DNA of 64,000 bases from Pomacea canaliculata (taxonomy: Eukaryota; Mollusca; Gastropoda; Architaenioglossa; Ampullariidae). Where the stretch lies: assembly GCF_003073045.1 (NCBI RefSeq), contig NC_037592.1:11374007-11438006 (forward strand), written 5' to 3'. Position numbers and translations under genes: made by a program. Below are positions 44,301 through 55,335 of this stretch, piece by piece (the first letter of the stretch is position 1; every line of letters starts with the position of its first letter). The notes under the pieces were generated by a model that was not told where the DNA came from, ran no database searches, and saw nothing but the letters and a program-made list of their open reading frames with translations.

Positions 44301-44694
44301 ATTATCATCTTTCTCTTTATTATGGAAATGGAAGTACTTGCACAAGCTGACCATTCATAGCCATATACTTCTAATCTGCATTCTGAAAGTGCAACATGTG
44401 CTTTAATAGTTTTATAGATATATGTGCACACACTACTTCTGTATATATCTTCCCACAAATGATTATGGACCTCTAACTGTACAAATATGCATGGAAAAAC
44501 ACACATACACAGAGATAAACATACAAAAACACATTAAACAAGTTAAAAACAGCACAATATCAAAATATCATACCTTTCCCACTCAGCTATGATTTTATGA
44601 TCAACTTGACTTTCCAAATCATCACCTCTTTCAGTACCAATGTCTTGACAATCTTACATTCATCAGTTTGTTTAGCCTCAGATTGCTCAGACAT
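41375..44694 (-). CDS. ENDOV: Endonuclease V, with frame breaks; 5' end unresolved
   Basis: Metal-dependent endoribonuclease/endonuclease cleaving next to inosine. Minus-strand exons: about 44694-44574, 44281-44103, 43843-43709, 43064-42912, 42593-42525, 41956-41828, 41440-41375. Anchors: [29 protein letters not shown] (first catalytic Asp), [16 protein letters not shown] (catalytic Glu), [20 protein letters not shown] (second Asp), [32 protein letters not shown] and C-terminal ADICSREYL. All splice sites are GT-AG. In exon 2 one extra base near 44201-44210 separates the KQLELKQ frame from the AGVDISF frame; phases fit only without it. In exon 1 the frame from the ATG at 44694 ([12 protein letters not shown]) does not match that of [17 protein letters not shown], so there is a second indel or a missed upstream exon. 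The remaining five exons are clean. Confidence 0.9.
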
Positions 44695-44799
44695 CTCTGT
44701 TCTTCTTAATGCTTCATGGATTTTTCCCCGTTGTTGGAAATTATGGTGATGACAGCCACATACTTTCTGGTCTTTTGTCACTTTCTGTAAATCTCATCA

Positions 44800-46250
44800 C
44801 AAGATGTCTGGTCTGTAAAACTGAAGTAGATTCCCCAAAAATTTAAAGCCCTTATTTTGAGCTTAATAATTTTACTCCTTCAGACAGCTGACTAAAAATG
44901 GGCTTTACTGATGCCAGTGAAAAACGTCTGAGTGTATGTCTATGTATGTGGTTTGTATGTGTGCATGTACTCCTTGTGTTTGTGTTCCATGAATAAGTTG
45001 GGAAAACACTAAGTTTATGTACTTTTAAACCATGTGAAAAAGTTTGAAGGCATATGCACAGATAGGCCAGGAACCAAAGCCAGAGGATTCACTTATAAAA
45101 GAGTTTCTAGACACAGCTACAAATGTTTGTTGTGTCATAAGGTATGTGAGAGTGCATGTTTGTTTGGGACAGATGCTTCAATGTGCATTAATAATAATAC
45201 AGTTGCTTATAGAACGCCGTTCCCTAACAGCTCAGTGCTTTACAAAAATACACTAATACATGCTAGAGCATGTAGGCTTCTATCACGTATCAACGTTCTT
45301 CATTATCCTACATATTAAGCACACACACACAGTCGGTCAAAAGCCCTTAGGTGCGTCTTCAGCAGCTATTTAATAACAATGGAGCAGCAAAGATAGTTGA
45401 TGAGTGTGTGCTGTCTGAAAATATAAAATCTATGTATCAGTTCTGTATAATGGATGGCGCAGTGACGGATATCTGTAGCCCTGATGTGTAAAAGTTGCTT
45501 CCTCACACTATTCTATGTGACTGGAATGTCACATCACATTCATTTTTCCGGTCAAGTTCATTGCATTTTTTCGGAGCAGAAAATCGTATGCCATACGCCA
45601 AATGTGTGAAAGGATAGGTGGAGGTGGGGGAGAGAACAAAACACGAGTTTATATATATATAATTTAAATTGTTGCAAATAAGAATTTTAAAAAAAAATCG
45701 TCTTATAGGAAATTTTTGTTGTGAACTGTGGTAGCAATATATACTATTATGATCTGTACTACACGATCTTCAACACTGCCTGAATGAGGGCCTTCACTTT
45801 CTCTTGGGAAATGAACAATGATAAATAACAGACTCACGCTAAATTTAAGGGTGTGACGAAAGTTTTGTTTCTTCCCAGAGAATGACATGATGAGAATTTA
45901 TGAGTTATTTATTCCAGACAGAAAAAAGTAAGTGCAACCGCTGCCGTTTGAATTAGGCCCTCATTTTGTTTCTGCATTCACTAACAACATGGACTTGTTT
46001 ACATTCTGTTAAAAGGTGGTATAACCATGGACGTGTATTAGTTCGTGGCTTCCATGATCGTAGGTAAGCTGTGCCGTAGTCCGGTCAGCTATGTCGCTAA
46101 ACAGATTACGTATTTGAACTCGTCTTTGTTTCAGCTAAGCTTCGTATAAGACTAGCTTTTCATCCTGGCGTCAATGAACATAAACAGTTACAAAAACGTG
46201 GCGGCACAAAATGTCGTAAGATGGTATTGGAAAAGGGTTAACCCTTTATA
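44800..46250. other. Intergenic 5' of endonuclease V
   Basis: AT-rich DNA, including a short CA run at 45320-45330. No gene is recognised; the endonuclease V promoter should lie in its left part, but I see no TATA box with good spacing. Confidence 0.4.
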
Positions 46251-46251
46251 G

Positions 46252-46345
46252 CAGTGATGCCCAACCTTTTTCGGCCTGCGGGCCATACAGATATGGCCCG
46301 CGGGCCGTAGGTTGCTTTAAAGCACAATGAGTCAGGAACGTGGTC
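46252..46345 (+). mobile_element. hAT-type transposon end with hairpin
   Basis: Starts with CAGTGATGCCCAACCTTTTT, a terminal sequence typical of hAT/Charlie-like elements. It is followed by a perfect 10-bp inverted repeat, GCGGGCCATA / TATGGCCCGC, around a 4-base loop (46279-46302). No matching opposite end was found nearby, so this is a solo or truncated end. Confidence 0.55.
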
Positions 46346-47094
46346 CTACTCAATTGACACAAGAACAGCTAGCTCTCTAGGTTGAACCGGCAGGTCAAAT
46401 GGCCTATAGACTATCTGTTGTGGTTCATCGTGTTTATGGCATGGCATGTTAATAGCTCGTCCTTTTCTGTTAGCTTTACTGATATCTGTTTGAACTGAGC
46501 AGACTTTTCAGTCACAAACCACAGCATATAACTAAAGATCTCTGCTTCACACTAAAATGTAATAATCACTATAGAGGCAGTATTCATGAAGCGAAGGTAA
46601 GTCATTAACCGTAGGCAAAATAATAAAAAAAAAGTAAAAGAAATCAAGGAACATCTCATCTCAGTAGTTACAACGCACTGTCGAGATGCCAGTGAAACTG
46701 TTTTATTAAACTTTACCCCAGGGTATCTTTGCCATTTATTTATAACTACGGTCAAAGGATAAAGCAGTATTCGCGGAGGCTTTATAACTAGGGATGTCTC
46801 CACGTTTGTCCTACATTTACCCTTTAATGATCATGGGGGCATGAAACATGATCAATCAGAGGAAATGAAAACCAAAAACTGCTCTGGCTTCAATAAATTT
46901 GCATTCATTAAAGACGAAACGAGCGCCGAAACTTATTATTGAAATAGAACTGTAACGTCTTCTGTACCTTGCAGGTAGATCCAACACTCATGTAATGTTT
47001 TATTTTTTTCGTATTTAAATATCCTGATTTCAATTCAATCCTTTCTAAATTGTAAGTGTGGCTTGTTTTTTTTTTTCTTGCAGATATCATCATC

Positions 47095-47222
47095 TCTTGG
47101 GATTACCTCCTCTGTTACTAGAGTGTAGACAAAATTCCCCGCCCCATGCGCCATCGCGCTGTCCTGGACTGTGACATCTCCACCCCCGTATTTATTACGA
47201 CGAGGTGCCATTCCATACTACA
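47095..47222 (+). pseudogene. Dead exon copy of the DXD glycosyltransferase
   Basis: Following a polypyrimidine tract and ttgcag (acceptor-like), this stretch aligns with the start of exon 52279-52773 of the glycosyltransferase 5 kb downstream. CGCGCTGTCCTGGA and TTTATTACGA match almost exactly, as do the acceptor region and spacing. The encoded peptides correspond (SWDYLLCY...PRPMRHRAVLDC against SDYLPCDW...PRVMRSRAVLEC). A stop codon and a shift near the end of the aligned part show it is not coding. It ends where LINE sequence begins. It is a relic of a tandem paralogue. Confidence 0.8.
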
Positions 47223-47900
47223 CTACTACTGCTGGTAGACTGTCTTGACATCCTACTCCGTGCCCTCACAGAAATAATAAATGATACCTGGTCCTCCACC
47301 AGACTCCAATGCTACATTCAAATGCTCTCTGTTCACTAAGTATTGAATTACTATTCCTAACTCCTTGGCAATACCATCTGGCATGTTATCATGTAACGAC
47401 TCCATCTTACACTGTTTATAGTATCTACATCCCTTCATACCTTCATCCATTGCTTTACCTTCTACTCTTGTACCTCATCTTTATGTTGTTCAGTGCCTTA
47501 TACGTACCTCACTGTCCACTGGCTGTTATCTTTCACTTATCATTATTGGTTAGAACAGAGAATGCGGTCTCTCTGGATCGTGATGTTGTAAGTTTACATT
47601 ATAATTATTTCCCATTATTATTTCCCATTATTATTTCTTCACATTACTACTTATTATTATTTATTATCCGTCAGCCTGAGACCCATTTCAGCACGGCGAC
47701 TTCACTGAGACCCTGTCCTGACTCCGAGCGTGTATGACGTGTGTCTGTATATTTACTTTGTGTATGAGTGCGTGTGTGTTGTAGAAGTGAGCGTGTCTGT
47801 TATATGCATATGTTGTTGATGATTTAGTCTATGTATGATTTGAGTAAAGCGCTCTGAGCAAATCTTTGGAATCATCTTTACTATAATTACTACAGATGCA
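47223..47900 (+). mobile_element. L2/CR1-like LINE remnant, internally deleted
   Basis: LVDCLDILLRALTEIIND matches the region just before the first RT motif in L2/CR1-type elements, and within about 60 bases it is followed by SNATFKCSLFTKY, which resembles their extreme C-terminus (SFKSxLKTHLF). The intervening RT is missing. The rest is a 3' tail that contains AGTAAAGCGCTCTGAGCAAA, a typical LINE 3' end motif. It abuts the glycosyltransferase pseudo-exon. Confidence 0.6.
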
Positions 47901-48338
47901 ATAAACATTTTATCCATCACTAAAGACATGTGAGATCTAATAGTACCCGTATGTGCTGCAGGTATTTACCCTAAAGTTTGCCCAACGTGAATACTTTACT
48001 AACTGTAGTGATAGTAGCATTGTATTTAAGTCATGATATGAATTCGACAAATTTTTGTCTCTGTCTAAGACAACTGACATTTTAGCAAAAGCAGCTTGAA
48101 GCAGAGAAGAACAAACATTTGACTGATAAATAAGCAATTATACTAGAGGCATAAATATTTGTACAAGAAGAAGAAGAATGTTTTGGATGCTTTCCCTAAT
48201 CACCAATATCGAAAGAAACAATGTGTAGTCGACTTATCAGGAAAGGTAAAAGCAGAAGAAAAAAAGGCCTTAGACTTTATGTTTTGTACTATCGTCTTCT
48301 CTGTGCTAGATATAAAACAAAACAATCTCTAAAGCTTA

Positions 48339-48400
48339 TCAATCAATCACTCAATCAATCACTCAATCAATCACTCAATCACTCACTCACTCAATCAATT
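48339..48400. repeat. CAAT/CACT tandem repeat
   Basis: Microsatellite of alternating CAATCAAT and CACT units, about 60 bases long. Confidence 0.9.
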
Positions 48401-49261
48401 AGTGTTAACATATTACTTGTTCAGACGTGAAAAATGGAAAATGGGAAAGATGCAAAGAGTGACTGTGTGTGTCTGCGTGCGTGCGTATCTGTATTATCGC
48501 CTAACATTATCTTTCTTTCTCTTTTTACCTAATTACACATTATTAATTACATGTCACTAATTTATTACAATGCATACTTAGCTAAATAACATTATATAAA
48601 AAAAATTATTTTCCATTCTAGCAGAACTAACACAAATAACTCCTGCGCCGCTTTTTAACAGGTATGTGGGGCGAGTTGTGATAGTAAGTAAACATCAAAC
48701 ATACACTGTAATCTTCACCTGAGCTTGCAAGATTTAACATCAACGATGCTTAACATGTGCTTTTGGGAAGTCGTTCTTTGTCTTCTGCTTCCTGAACATA
48801 TTGTGTTCGTGAGTTTGAACGTTCACAATCCCCAGGTTCAAACACGTAAGGTTTAATATGTTCAAGACTAGACAACAGAGCTTCATACACGTTGTCTCTA
48901 CACGAGCACGACTATGAATGAAGTTTGTTTGATAAACCTAATGTACATGCACTGTGTCGTCCCACGTTATTCGCGCTCCGAAACGAGATTTTGCAGGATT
49001 TGCTACTTGTAAGTGCAAATTACCAACTTCGAAAATAAATAAACCGCTGTGTTTCAGATGCTGCTATGTACAGAGTATATGTATATTGTTACTGCCACAA
49101 TATGCTCGCAACTCGCACCAGAGATAGATTAATTGATTGTAAACCGCGGTTGGGTTAATCGGATCGCCGCATTGTTCCAGTATGAATGCAATGAGCAGGT
49201 CACGGTGTTCCTTTCCTTAACCCTGCAACATCTGCCACATGTAGACAGTGAATTAATTGAT

Positions 49262-49864
49262 ATATACTGCTCAAAAACAATGGAAATGATATCTTCATGC
49301 TTCGCGGTTCTCTTCACTGGTGACTCTCGCTGTGCCAGACCCTTTCACGATGACAGAATCCATCTCTAGAGACAAAAGAAAGAGCATTAACACGATCTTA
49401 TTGTGGTGGAGCGTGGTCTCTATGGTGGTGGGTCCACCATAGTGTGGGGTGGCATGGAGACAGTTTACAGAACTCTCCTCAATCTGGCGCAAGGCAACCT
49501 AGAAGGTGTGGTCTACAAAGATAACATTTTACAGCCTCAGGTACTGCCAGCGATGAAGACCACTGGACCAGGCGCCGTTCATCAGGACAATGCCCAGGGC
49601 CAGGGTCGCCATTGACTGTCTACAGCAGCACAAAGTCAGGCGCATGGACAGGACGGCTGATATCACCTTTCTGTATTTTCAGAACATGGGTTATATCATT
49701 CCAAGCTTAAATCTTTGTTCTTAAAGCGATTGATAAATGAAAATTAAATTGGCTTATAATTTTTCATTTAATAGATAAAGAAATGCTTTACTTCAAAGTG
49801 CACTTATTGGCACGAAACGATAATTTTCTATACAAATGGCCGTTTTTTATTTTGAGCAATATAT
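49262..49864 (+). mobile_element. Tc1-like transposon remnant
   Basis: Inverted ends ATATACTGCTCAAAA / TTTTGAGCAATATAT with TA at the borders enclose about 600 bp. The + strand encodes a degraded Tc1 catalytic domain: VLFTGDSRCARPFHDDRI (the DES motif eroded to GDS), VVERGLYGGGSTIVWGGM, then NLEGVVYKDNILQPQVLP and GPGAVHQDNA (the second catalytic Asp region). Several stops lie between these blocks, and the N-terminal DNA-binding part and C-terminus are missing. A typical intact Tc1 is 1.3-1.7 kb. Confidence 0.85.
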
Positions 49865-50244
49865 TTATGATTTGCTGTGTGTATAGGTGGGGATCGAGGG
49901 CTGGGGAGGGTCGTACTCGACATTTGTGAGAAGATCCGTTGTGGACAATGCTGTATGTTTAAGAATGGTCACAAAATACCTTCCTCTGGCTGACGTGTAT
50001 CTCTGATTTTAACTAGCACCCTGAGTACGATTCTCTTTGCAAACAGTGAACTTGTTGACACCCTTAGTTATCGTCTGCTTGAATTATACTTCACACACTG
50101 ACCAGTGGGTATACTGATCTTCCTAAGCTTCGGTAAGAAAACGAGACATTTTCATTGTCTTCCGTTCAGTAAAGGAGCAAAGCGTGTTTGGTTGTTGAGA
50201 CTGTTGCTGTTCCAATTATTTACAGATGTCGGAATATAGGACTA

Positions 50245-50749
50245 CAGTGTTCCCTCGTTTATCGCGGGGGATAGGTGCTATGATCAGCCGCGATAAACGA
50301 ATTTCCGCGAAGTAGGGACATACATGCAATAATAATATATACATGTAAAACAATATCATGTGAGTGTAAAGTAATATAGTAATCATGGTATTAATACAGT
50401 ACAATAACAAATTAGTGTAAAAAAAATTATAACTGTACTCAGAGAAACCCAAAAAACTGATGCGAACTGGCTGCGAGATGGGAGATAACAATCATGGCTC
50501 GTCGCTTACACATAGCAATGGATTTCTGTTACACAATTATTTATTTCTTTCTATCTACAAAATAATTATGGTATTTTAATAGAAATACTAATACAGCTTC
50601 ATTTTTCGTCTTTTTCCTGTTGAAGTATCTATGGTATGTTGTAGAACGATAATTCCCAGCGCGGAAGTATCGATCGATACTTCACTCAAAAAAAACCGCG
50701 AAGTAGTGAATCCGCGATATTTGAACCGCGAAGTAGCGAGGGAACACTG
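50245..50749 (-). mobile_element. Tigger/pogo-like MITE, copy B
   Basis: The same family as the element at 17854-18352, in opposite orientation, 505 bp, with CAGTGTTCCCTCG ends and TA flanks. About 95% identical to copy A by eye, with only small indels. No coding capacity. Confidence 0.88.
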
Positions 50750-51149
50750 TATATACAACTTTCCAAGAGCTGGAGTATAACTCATCGTATCGTGAAAAGC
50801 AAGAAAGTCTGAATGGTAAACTTTTCAACCCTTCCAAACCCAACAGATTTGTTTATGACAATTGTTTTAACCAAGAGTCTTTAAAATCCTTGCTTACCCA
50901 TTGATAAACTATGGTTTTTAATAAAATAATCAACAGAACTGTAGCAACGGTGTTGTCGTTGTTTATTGTTTCTCGCGCAGACTATCTGACTGGCCGGATA
51001 TCCCCCATAATCAACTTACCAAGTTTTCCGAGACCAAGGCTTCGAGTTTAAAGAAAAAGGCAAAAACATCGCACCAATGAAAATGATGGTAGATTTTTTC
51101 TATTTCTAGAAATATTCATGATAAAAAGAATTGTAGCCATAAAACTTGT

Positions 51150-51480
51150 TTATCCAATATGGCAGGGCAGATCTGTTCTTTGTTCTTTGTATGAGGTCAT
51201 GAGCAGCCTCCTCAAGCACTTGTTTTGAATACCTGGATTATCCTTTCCATGTCGGCGAAACGGGTCCACGTGTAACATCTGGACTACCAGGGGTTTGTGC
51301 AGCTTGGACTTGGTAGTGAACCTTATCTTAAATCTATGTCAAACTATCCAGTCTAACCATTGTTGCTGTTGCTGTCACGATACTGACGAGGACATCTGGC
51401 TTGGAGCTGCCGTCCTTCGAGAGGGTGGTTCCCAAGTACTTGAAGCTGTATATCGTTCATGAAGACGAAAAAAAAAGGCA
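51150..51480 (-). mobile_element. RTE/I-type LINE fragment
   Basis: On the minus strand FKYLGTTLSKDGSSKPDVLV is followed by ATATMVRLDS, then in another frame TKSKLHKPLVV and GIQNKCLRRLLMTSYKEQRT. This is the order seen in the C-terminal part of many invertebrate non-LTR RTs (FKYLGSxLSKDGxS, AMARLDRIW, KxKLYRSLVV, FxNKCLRRLLxISY). The copy carries stops and at least one shift. Confidence 0.8.
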
Positions 51481-51737
51481 TTTACTGAGAAAAGGAATGG
51501 CCTACAGAGGTGGACGTTGTTATTATTCACACCACGCCCTATGTGTAAAAACAGGGCAACAGACAATAAACATTATTTCCTGGAGCTAGAACCCCATGTT
51601 GCCTGCAATTATTTATCTCTGATTCAATCCAGATATGAAATCAATTCCTTGCCACTTTGCCACAGTGTCCACTTATCTATACACATACGTTTGAACTGAA
51701 GTTATACTGTATTCCTTGGTAATGTGGATATGTGCAG

Positions 51738-53844
51738 ATTTTGAGACGAAGGAGGAGAATCTGTCTACTGGCGTTTGCAATCCTTTTCGTGGTTTATCTG
51801 CGTGTCAAGATCCAACACAAGACAACTATAATCAAAGCCTTTCAAAGTAAGTCAGGGTTCGCCTTTGTTAACGGTTAGTATGATTTTCAAAAGTGTCAAA
51901 CTAAATAATTTCTTCCAGAAAAGAAAGAAATCACGGGCAAAATTCGGGTCGAATAGAGCAGGTCTCGCATTAACGAAGAACTTTTTTGCCCAGTGTATCC
52001 AAGCTGAATAAGTCGCTTACACTCAGAATATCGGCAAACTAGGAAAAGGTATAATCTTTGTATGCACCCACCCAGACCTACTACATATTCCAAGGAAACC
52101 TATACATTATAAGACCTATTACACAGGGGACAAACTGCCGCTGGAAGCCCCTACCATAGTTGACTATATTAGAGAGAGCATTATTCAACATTCTCTGCTT
52201 TCACGGGTAACAGAAATTTGTCCTTTTGAATAAGAGATTTAAATACTTTGAAGTTCTTAAAACACTGTTTTCTTGCAGGTATTCAGATCTATTCGGACTA
52301 CCTTCCTTGTGACTGGAGAGTCCACAACATACCCCGTGTCATGCGCAGTCGCGCTGTCCTGGAGTGTACCTTTACTTCCGCCCGGATTTATTACGAGGAG
52401 GTGCCATTCAATACTAAACCTGCGGTGGCGACACTGGAGTCTCACGATCCCTGTCTGGCTCACCTGGCGAAGTCCACGTGGTGCAATGACCCGGGGATGC
52501 GCGTGCCCCGCCTCGTGCACTACGTGTGGTTCACACGACACACCCTGCCCCTGTACACGTTTGTCAGCGTGCTGAGTGCTGTTCACCACATCAGACCCTG
52601 CCTGGTGCTGTTTCACGGCGACCACCTCCCCGAGGGCCCCTACTGGCACGCGCTGCTGCAGCTGGTGCCCAACATCGTGCACGTCCGATCCGAGAAGCCG
52701 AGCGAGATCTTTGGTCACGTGATCAATGTTGTAGAACACAGCGCGGATGTAAAGAGACTTCAAGTTCTACTGGGTAAGAAATCAAAATTCACACACACTT
52801 AGGTTCATATAGTCACAAGTACTTAGCATTCTGCCAAATACCAATATTCTAAATAGTCCATCCATTCATCTATCTCTTTATCTATAATAATGATGATAAT
52901 AATAAATAATCGTAAAATAATAATAATAATGCTTTCGAATTTATAATTACATTTTCCTTTAATTCTCGCTCAACAGTTACACTTGCTACGATATCCCCAC
53001 AGAAGTCCTCAACAGGAGGATCGTTCCTGCTCGTGCTGACATTACCGATTCTAGGGGATAGGGTGCCCCCAATTTTGTACCATGCTTTGCACTCTTATCT
53101 ACCCGCCCACGTTAATACTTGAGATAACACATAATCACACAGAGTTAAGTAGTAGAAAAATAACTCCCTTAAAAAGGTTTATCCTCTCACAAGTTCTCTT
53201 CAGACTATTGTTTCTTTGTCTTCTTTTTTTTTAATATACCTACTGTATATTTATGCAATGTCTTTATTATACATATTTTGTAGACATTGTCTTCCCTGAT
53301 CCCCGTGTTAACATTCTCACCTTTGAATATATTTCTCCTTCTCGTTTGTTATTTAGAATATGGCGGGGTTTACCTTGATGCGGATTCCGTGGTTCTCAAA
53401 TCCCTGGACCACACACGAATCTATCCCGTCGTCATGGGAACAGAAGTTATTGGCTGGAGCTTCTGTAATGGCATGATGCTGAGCGAGAAGAACTCCACTT
53501 TCCTACAACTGTGGTTAGCCACGTACGTGGATTTTGACGATTCCCAGTGGGCTCAACACTCTACTCGGGTTCCATACCTGCTGTACCTTCAGAAACCCGA
53601 TCTTGTGCACGTCATTGACTCCTTCTTCAGACCGAACTACATAGACATCGGCAAGTTTTATCGGATCGGTGAGATATACCAGTGGGACGACTTGCTGGCC
53701 CTGTACCTGTACGTGAGGTTCCACCTGAAGTTCTTTGCCGAGGGTCAAAGTGCCATTCACAAAAACTGCACGATGGGAGAAATCCTGCGATATTCCCTGT
53801 ACGGTGCTAGTGATGCTTGTCAGCTGACCACACTGATAAATTGA
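51738..53844 (+). CDS. Type II membrane glycosyltransferase with DXD motif (A4GALT/GT32-like)
   Basis: Predicted Golgi sugar transferase. Three coding exons are seen: 51738-51846, 52279-52773 and 53357-53844, with GT-AG borders and matching phases (about 361 residues; human A4GALT has 353). The first encodes a basic cytoplasmic stretch (LRRRRR) and a membrane anchor (ICLLAFAILFVVYLRV); the next gives a stem and the start of the catalytic domain (RVPRLVHYVWFTRHTLPLYT, CLVLFHGDHLP). The third begins with EYGGVYLDADSVVLKSLD, the GGxYxDxD nucleotide-sugar/metal motif, then GWSFCNGMMLSEKN, and ends at TGA. No in-frame ATG precedes the anchor in its exon, so a short 5' exon is missing from this model. 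The donor and acceptor sugars cannot be told from sequence. A dead exon copy lies at 47.1 kb. Confidence 0.85.
52886..52935. repeat. ATA/ATG microsatellite
   Basis: Imperfect trinucleotide repeat (AATAATGATGATAATAATAA type) in the last intron of the glycosyltransferase. Confidence 0.85.
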
Positions 53845-53886
53845 AGTAGCACAGTTTTGAACTACGTACCCTGAAAAATATGCCAA

Positions 53887-53896
53887 AATAAATAAA
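53887..53896 (+). terminator. Polyadenylation signal of the glycosyltransferase
   Basis: Two overlapping AATAAA hexamers lie 43-47 bases after the stop codon, followed within 35 bases by T-rich sequence. This is the expected arrangement for mRNA cleavage. Confidence 0.6.
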
Positions 53897-54229
53897 CTGA
53901 TACTCTTACTCTTTCTCTGTTCCTTTCCCTTGTCCTCTAATAAAGTGTTCTGGTCTACACAATTTTCCAACTTCGCTTATTTTGTTTTTGTTGATTTTCG
54001 CAAAAAGGTCCGGTCAACTTTAAACACATTTAATGCTTTAACAGAGAAATAAATAAAACGATGGAAAAAATAGTCTGATTTACGGTCCGCAGTACGATTA
54101 TGATTTTCCCAGCAAATCACACTTAACTGTCTGGAAGGTCCGCCCATCGGGTACTCCGGTACAAACAGTCTGGTGATTCAGTATCCACTTGCGCCGCCGA
54201 GCTGACGATCACTAGACTGTATCCTAGGT

Positions 54230-54300
54230 CAGGGGTGTCAAACTCAATAACAGGGGGTCACTCTCACATCATATACACAGTTGCGGGCCAAACGTTATTA
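54230..54300 (+). mobile_element. hAT-type transposon end
   Basis: CAGGGGTGTCAAACTCAATA is a recognised hAT/Charlie-type terminal sequence, followed by GGG-rich and GCGGGCC motifs. The opposite end was not found; the nearest hAT end, at 54989, belongs to a different type. Confidence 0.55.
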
Positions 54301-54689
54301 CTTAAGTCCGATAACTTTTATTGAACAATCGAAAACTACACTTTTTGTTATTGATTTTATTTAAACAAAATCATCCATTAAAACAAAGTTAAAGTAATAA
54401 CAAACCAAGGCTTAGTAGGTTTTTATCTTAATTTACTTTGTCAAAAGTGAACGATTGACATCTTTTCTTGGCAACAAGTTCGTTTACGTTTGGAGTAAGT
54501 TTCTGCGTTTCCCCGACTTAGGCACCGAATTTTGTGTAATACAAAATGACACAAGGGATGATGGCCCAGCCCTCTCCAGGCAGGCGTGCCCCCGGCTGAT
54601 GGCAAGGAGGGCCAGCCCCATCACGGCTGGAAGGCGGGGTGGGGAGTCGGCCTAGCTTCACCACTGGGCACGGCTGACGGCTGACCAAC

Positions 54690-54880
54690 CAACATTAACA
54701 ACTATTTGCAACAACAACCAATTACAACAACCAATCAACAATCAATTAAAAACCAATATCAACCAACAACAACCATCAACAAGCACCAACAACCACCTTC
54801 ACCAACAATCAACAACAACCATTAACAACAATCATCATTAATTATCATCAACAATCATCTTCAATCATCAACAACATTAG
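54690..54880. repeat. CAA/ATC-rich low-complexity tract
   Basis: About 190 bases made almost only of CAA, CCA and ATC triplets on the + strand (strong G depletion). No coding sense is evident. Confidence 0.85.
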
Positions 54881-54884
54881 TGGT

Positions 54885-54989
54885 CCGCGGGCATAAGTCA
54901 GGTGGTCCGCGGCTGACAGTCGTCATATGTCAGCAAAGTGATGTTTAAATCGCCAGATAGGTCCGCGGACCACACTTTGAGAACCACTG
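54885..54989 (-). mobile_element. hAT-type transposon end (SPIN/Charlie-like)
   Basis: Read on the minus strand it begins CAGTGGTTCTCAAAGTGTGG followed by TCCGCGGACC, a widespread hAT terminal sequence. GGTCCGCGG-type repeats recur at 54890-54925. No transposase was seen. Confidence 0.6.
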
Positions 54990-55131
54990 ATGTAGTCCAC
55001 TATACATGTAGAGGGAAAACTGGCTGCACAACACTTCCAGCTACTGCTCTAATCCCTTGATCGGCTGTCCTTTTCGTGCCGGTCATACGCTCGCGTGAGA
55101 AGTTCCCACAGTGAACAGCCTATCCACTCCT

Positions 55132-55335
55132 TCACGTTAAATTCTCGTCAACCGTTTCCCCAGTAATCTGTAATCGGTGTTCGAATCGACTAAACTGATC
55201 CTCCAAATTTGTTCTGCGTATAGTAACCATGTCGTTTACATAGTATTTTTGCATACGGAGTTGGTTGTAATATATCAGAACGGAGAAAATAAATACGAAC
55301 AACTTAATTGCTCTTGACAAAGACTTTCTGTGACA
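55132..55335 (-). CDS. Possible single-pass membrane protein exon, unknown
   Basis: A minus-strand frame of about 65 codons has a basic stretch (RKSLSRAIK), a hydrophobic run (LFVFIFSVLIYY) and a polar stem, ending at TAA. The layout resembles the anchor exon of a type II Golgi enzyme such as the glycosyltransferase 1.3 kb away, but there is no sequence match and no in-frame ATG at its front. It follows a possible acceptor (attgtcacag). Chance is a real alternative. Confidence 0.2.
   Translation of the reverse strand, partial: CHRKSLSRAIKLFVFIFSVLIYYNQLRMQKYYVNDMVTIRRTNLEDQFSRFEHRLQITGETVDENLT

Noticed and set aside
48339-48400. Regularly spaced short repeats that could suggest a CRISPR array
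   Set aside because: It is a simple microsatellite with no spacers, in an animal genome.
52257-52763. 168-codon minus-strand frame
   Set aside because: Antisense shadow of the GC-rich glycosyltransferase exon.
53515-53970. 151-codon minus-strand frame
   Set aside because: Antisense shadow of the last glycosyltransferase exon.
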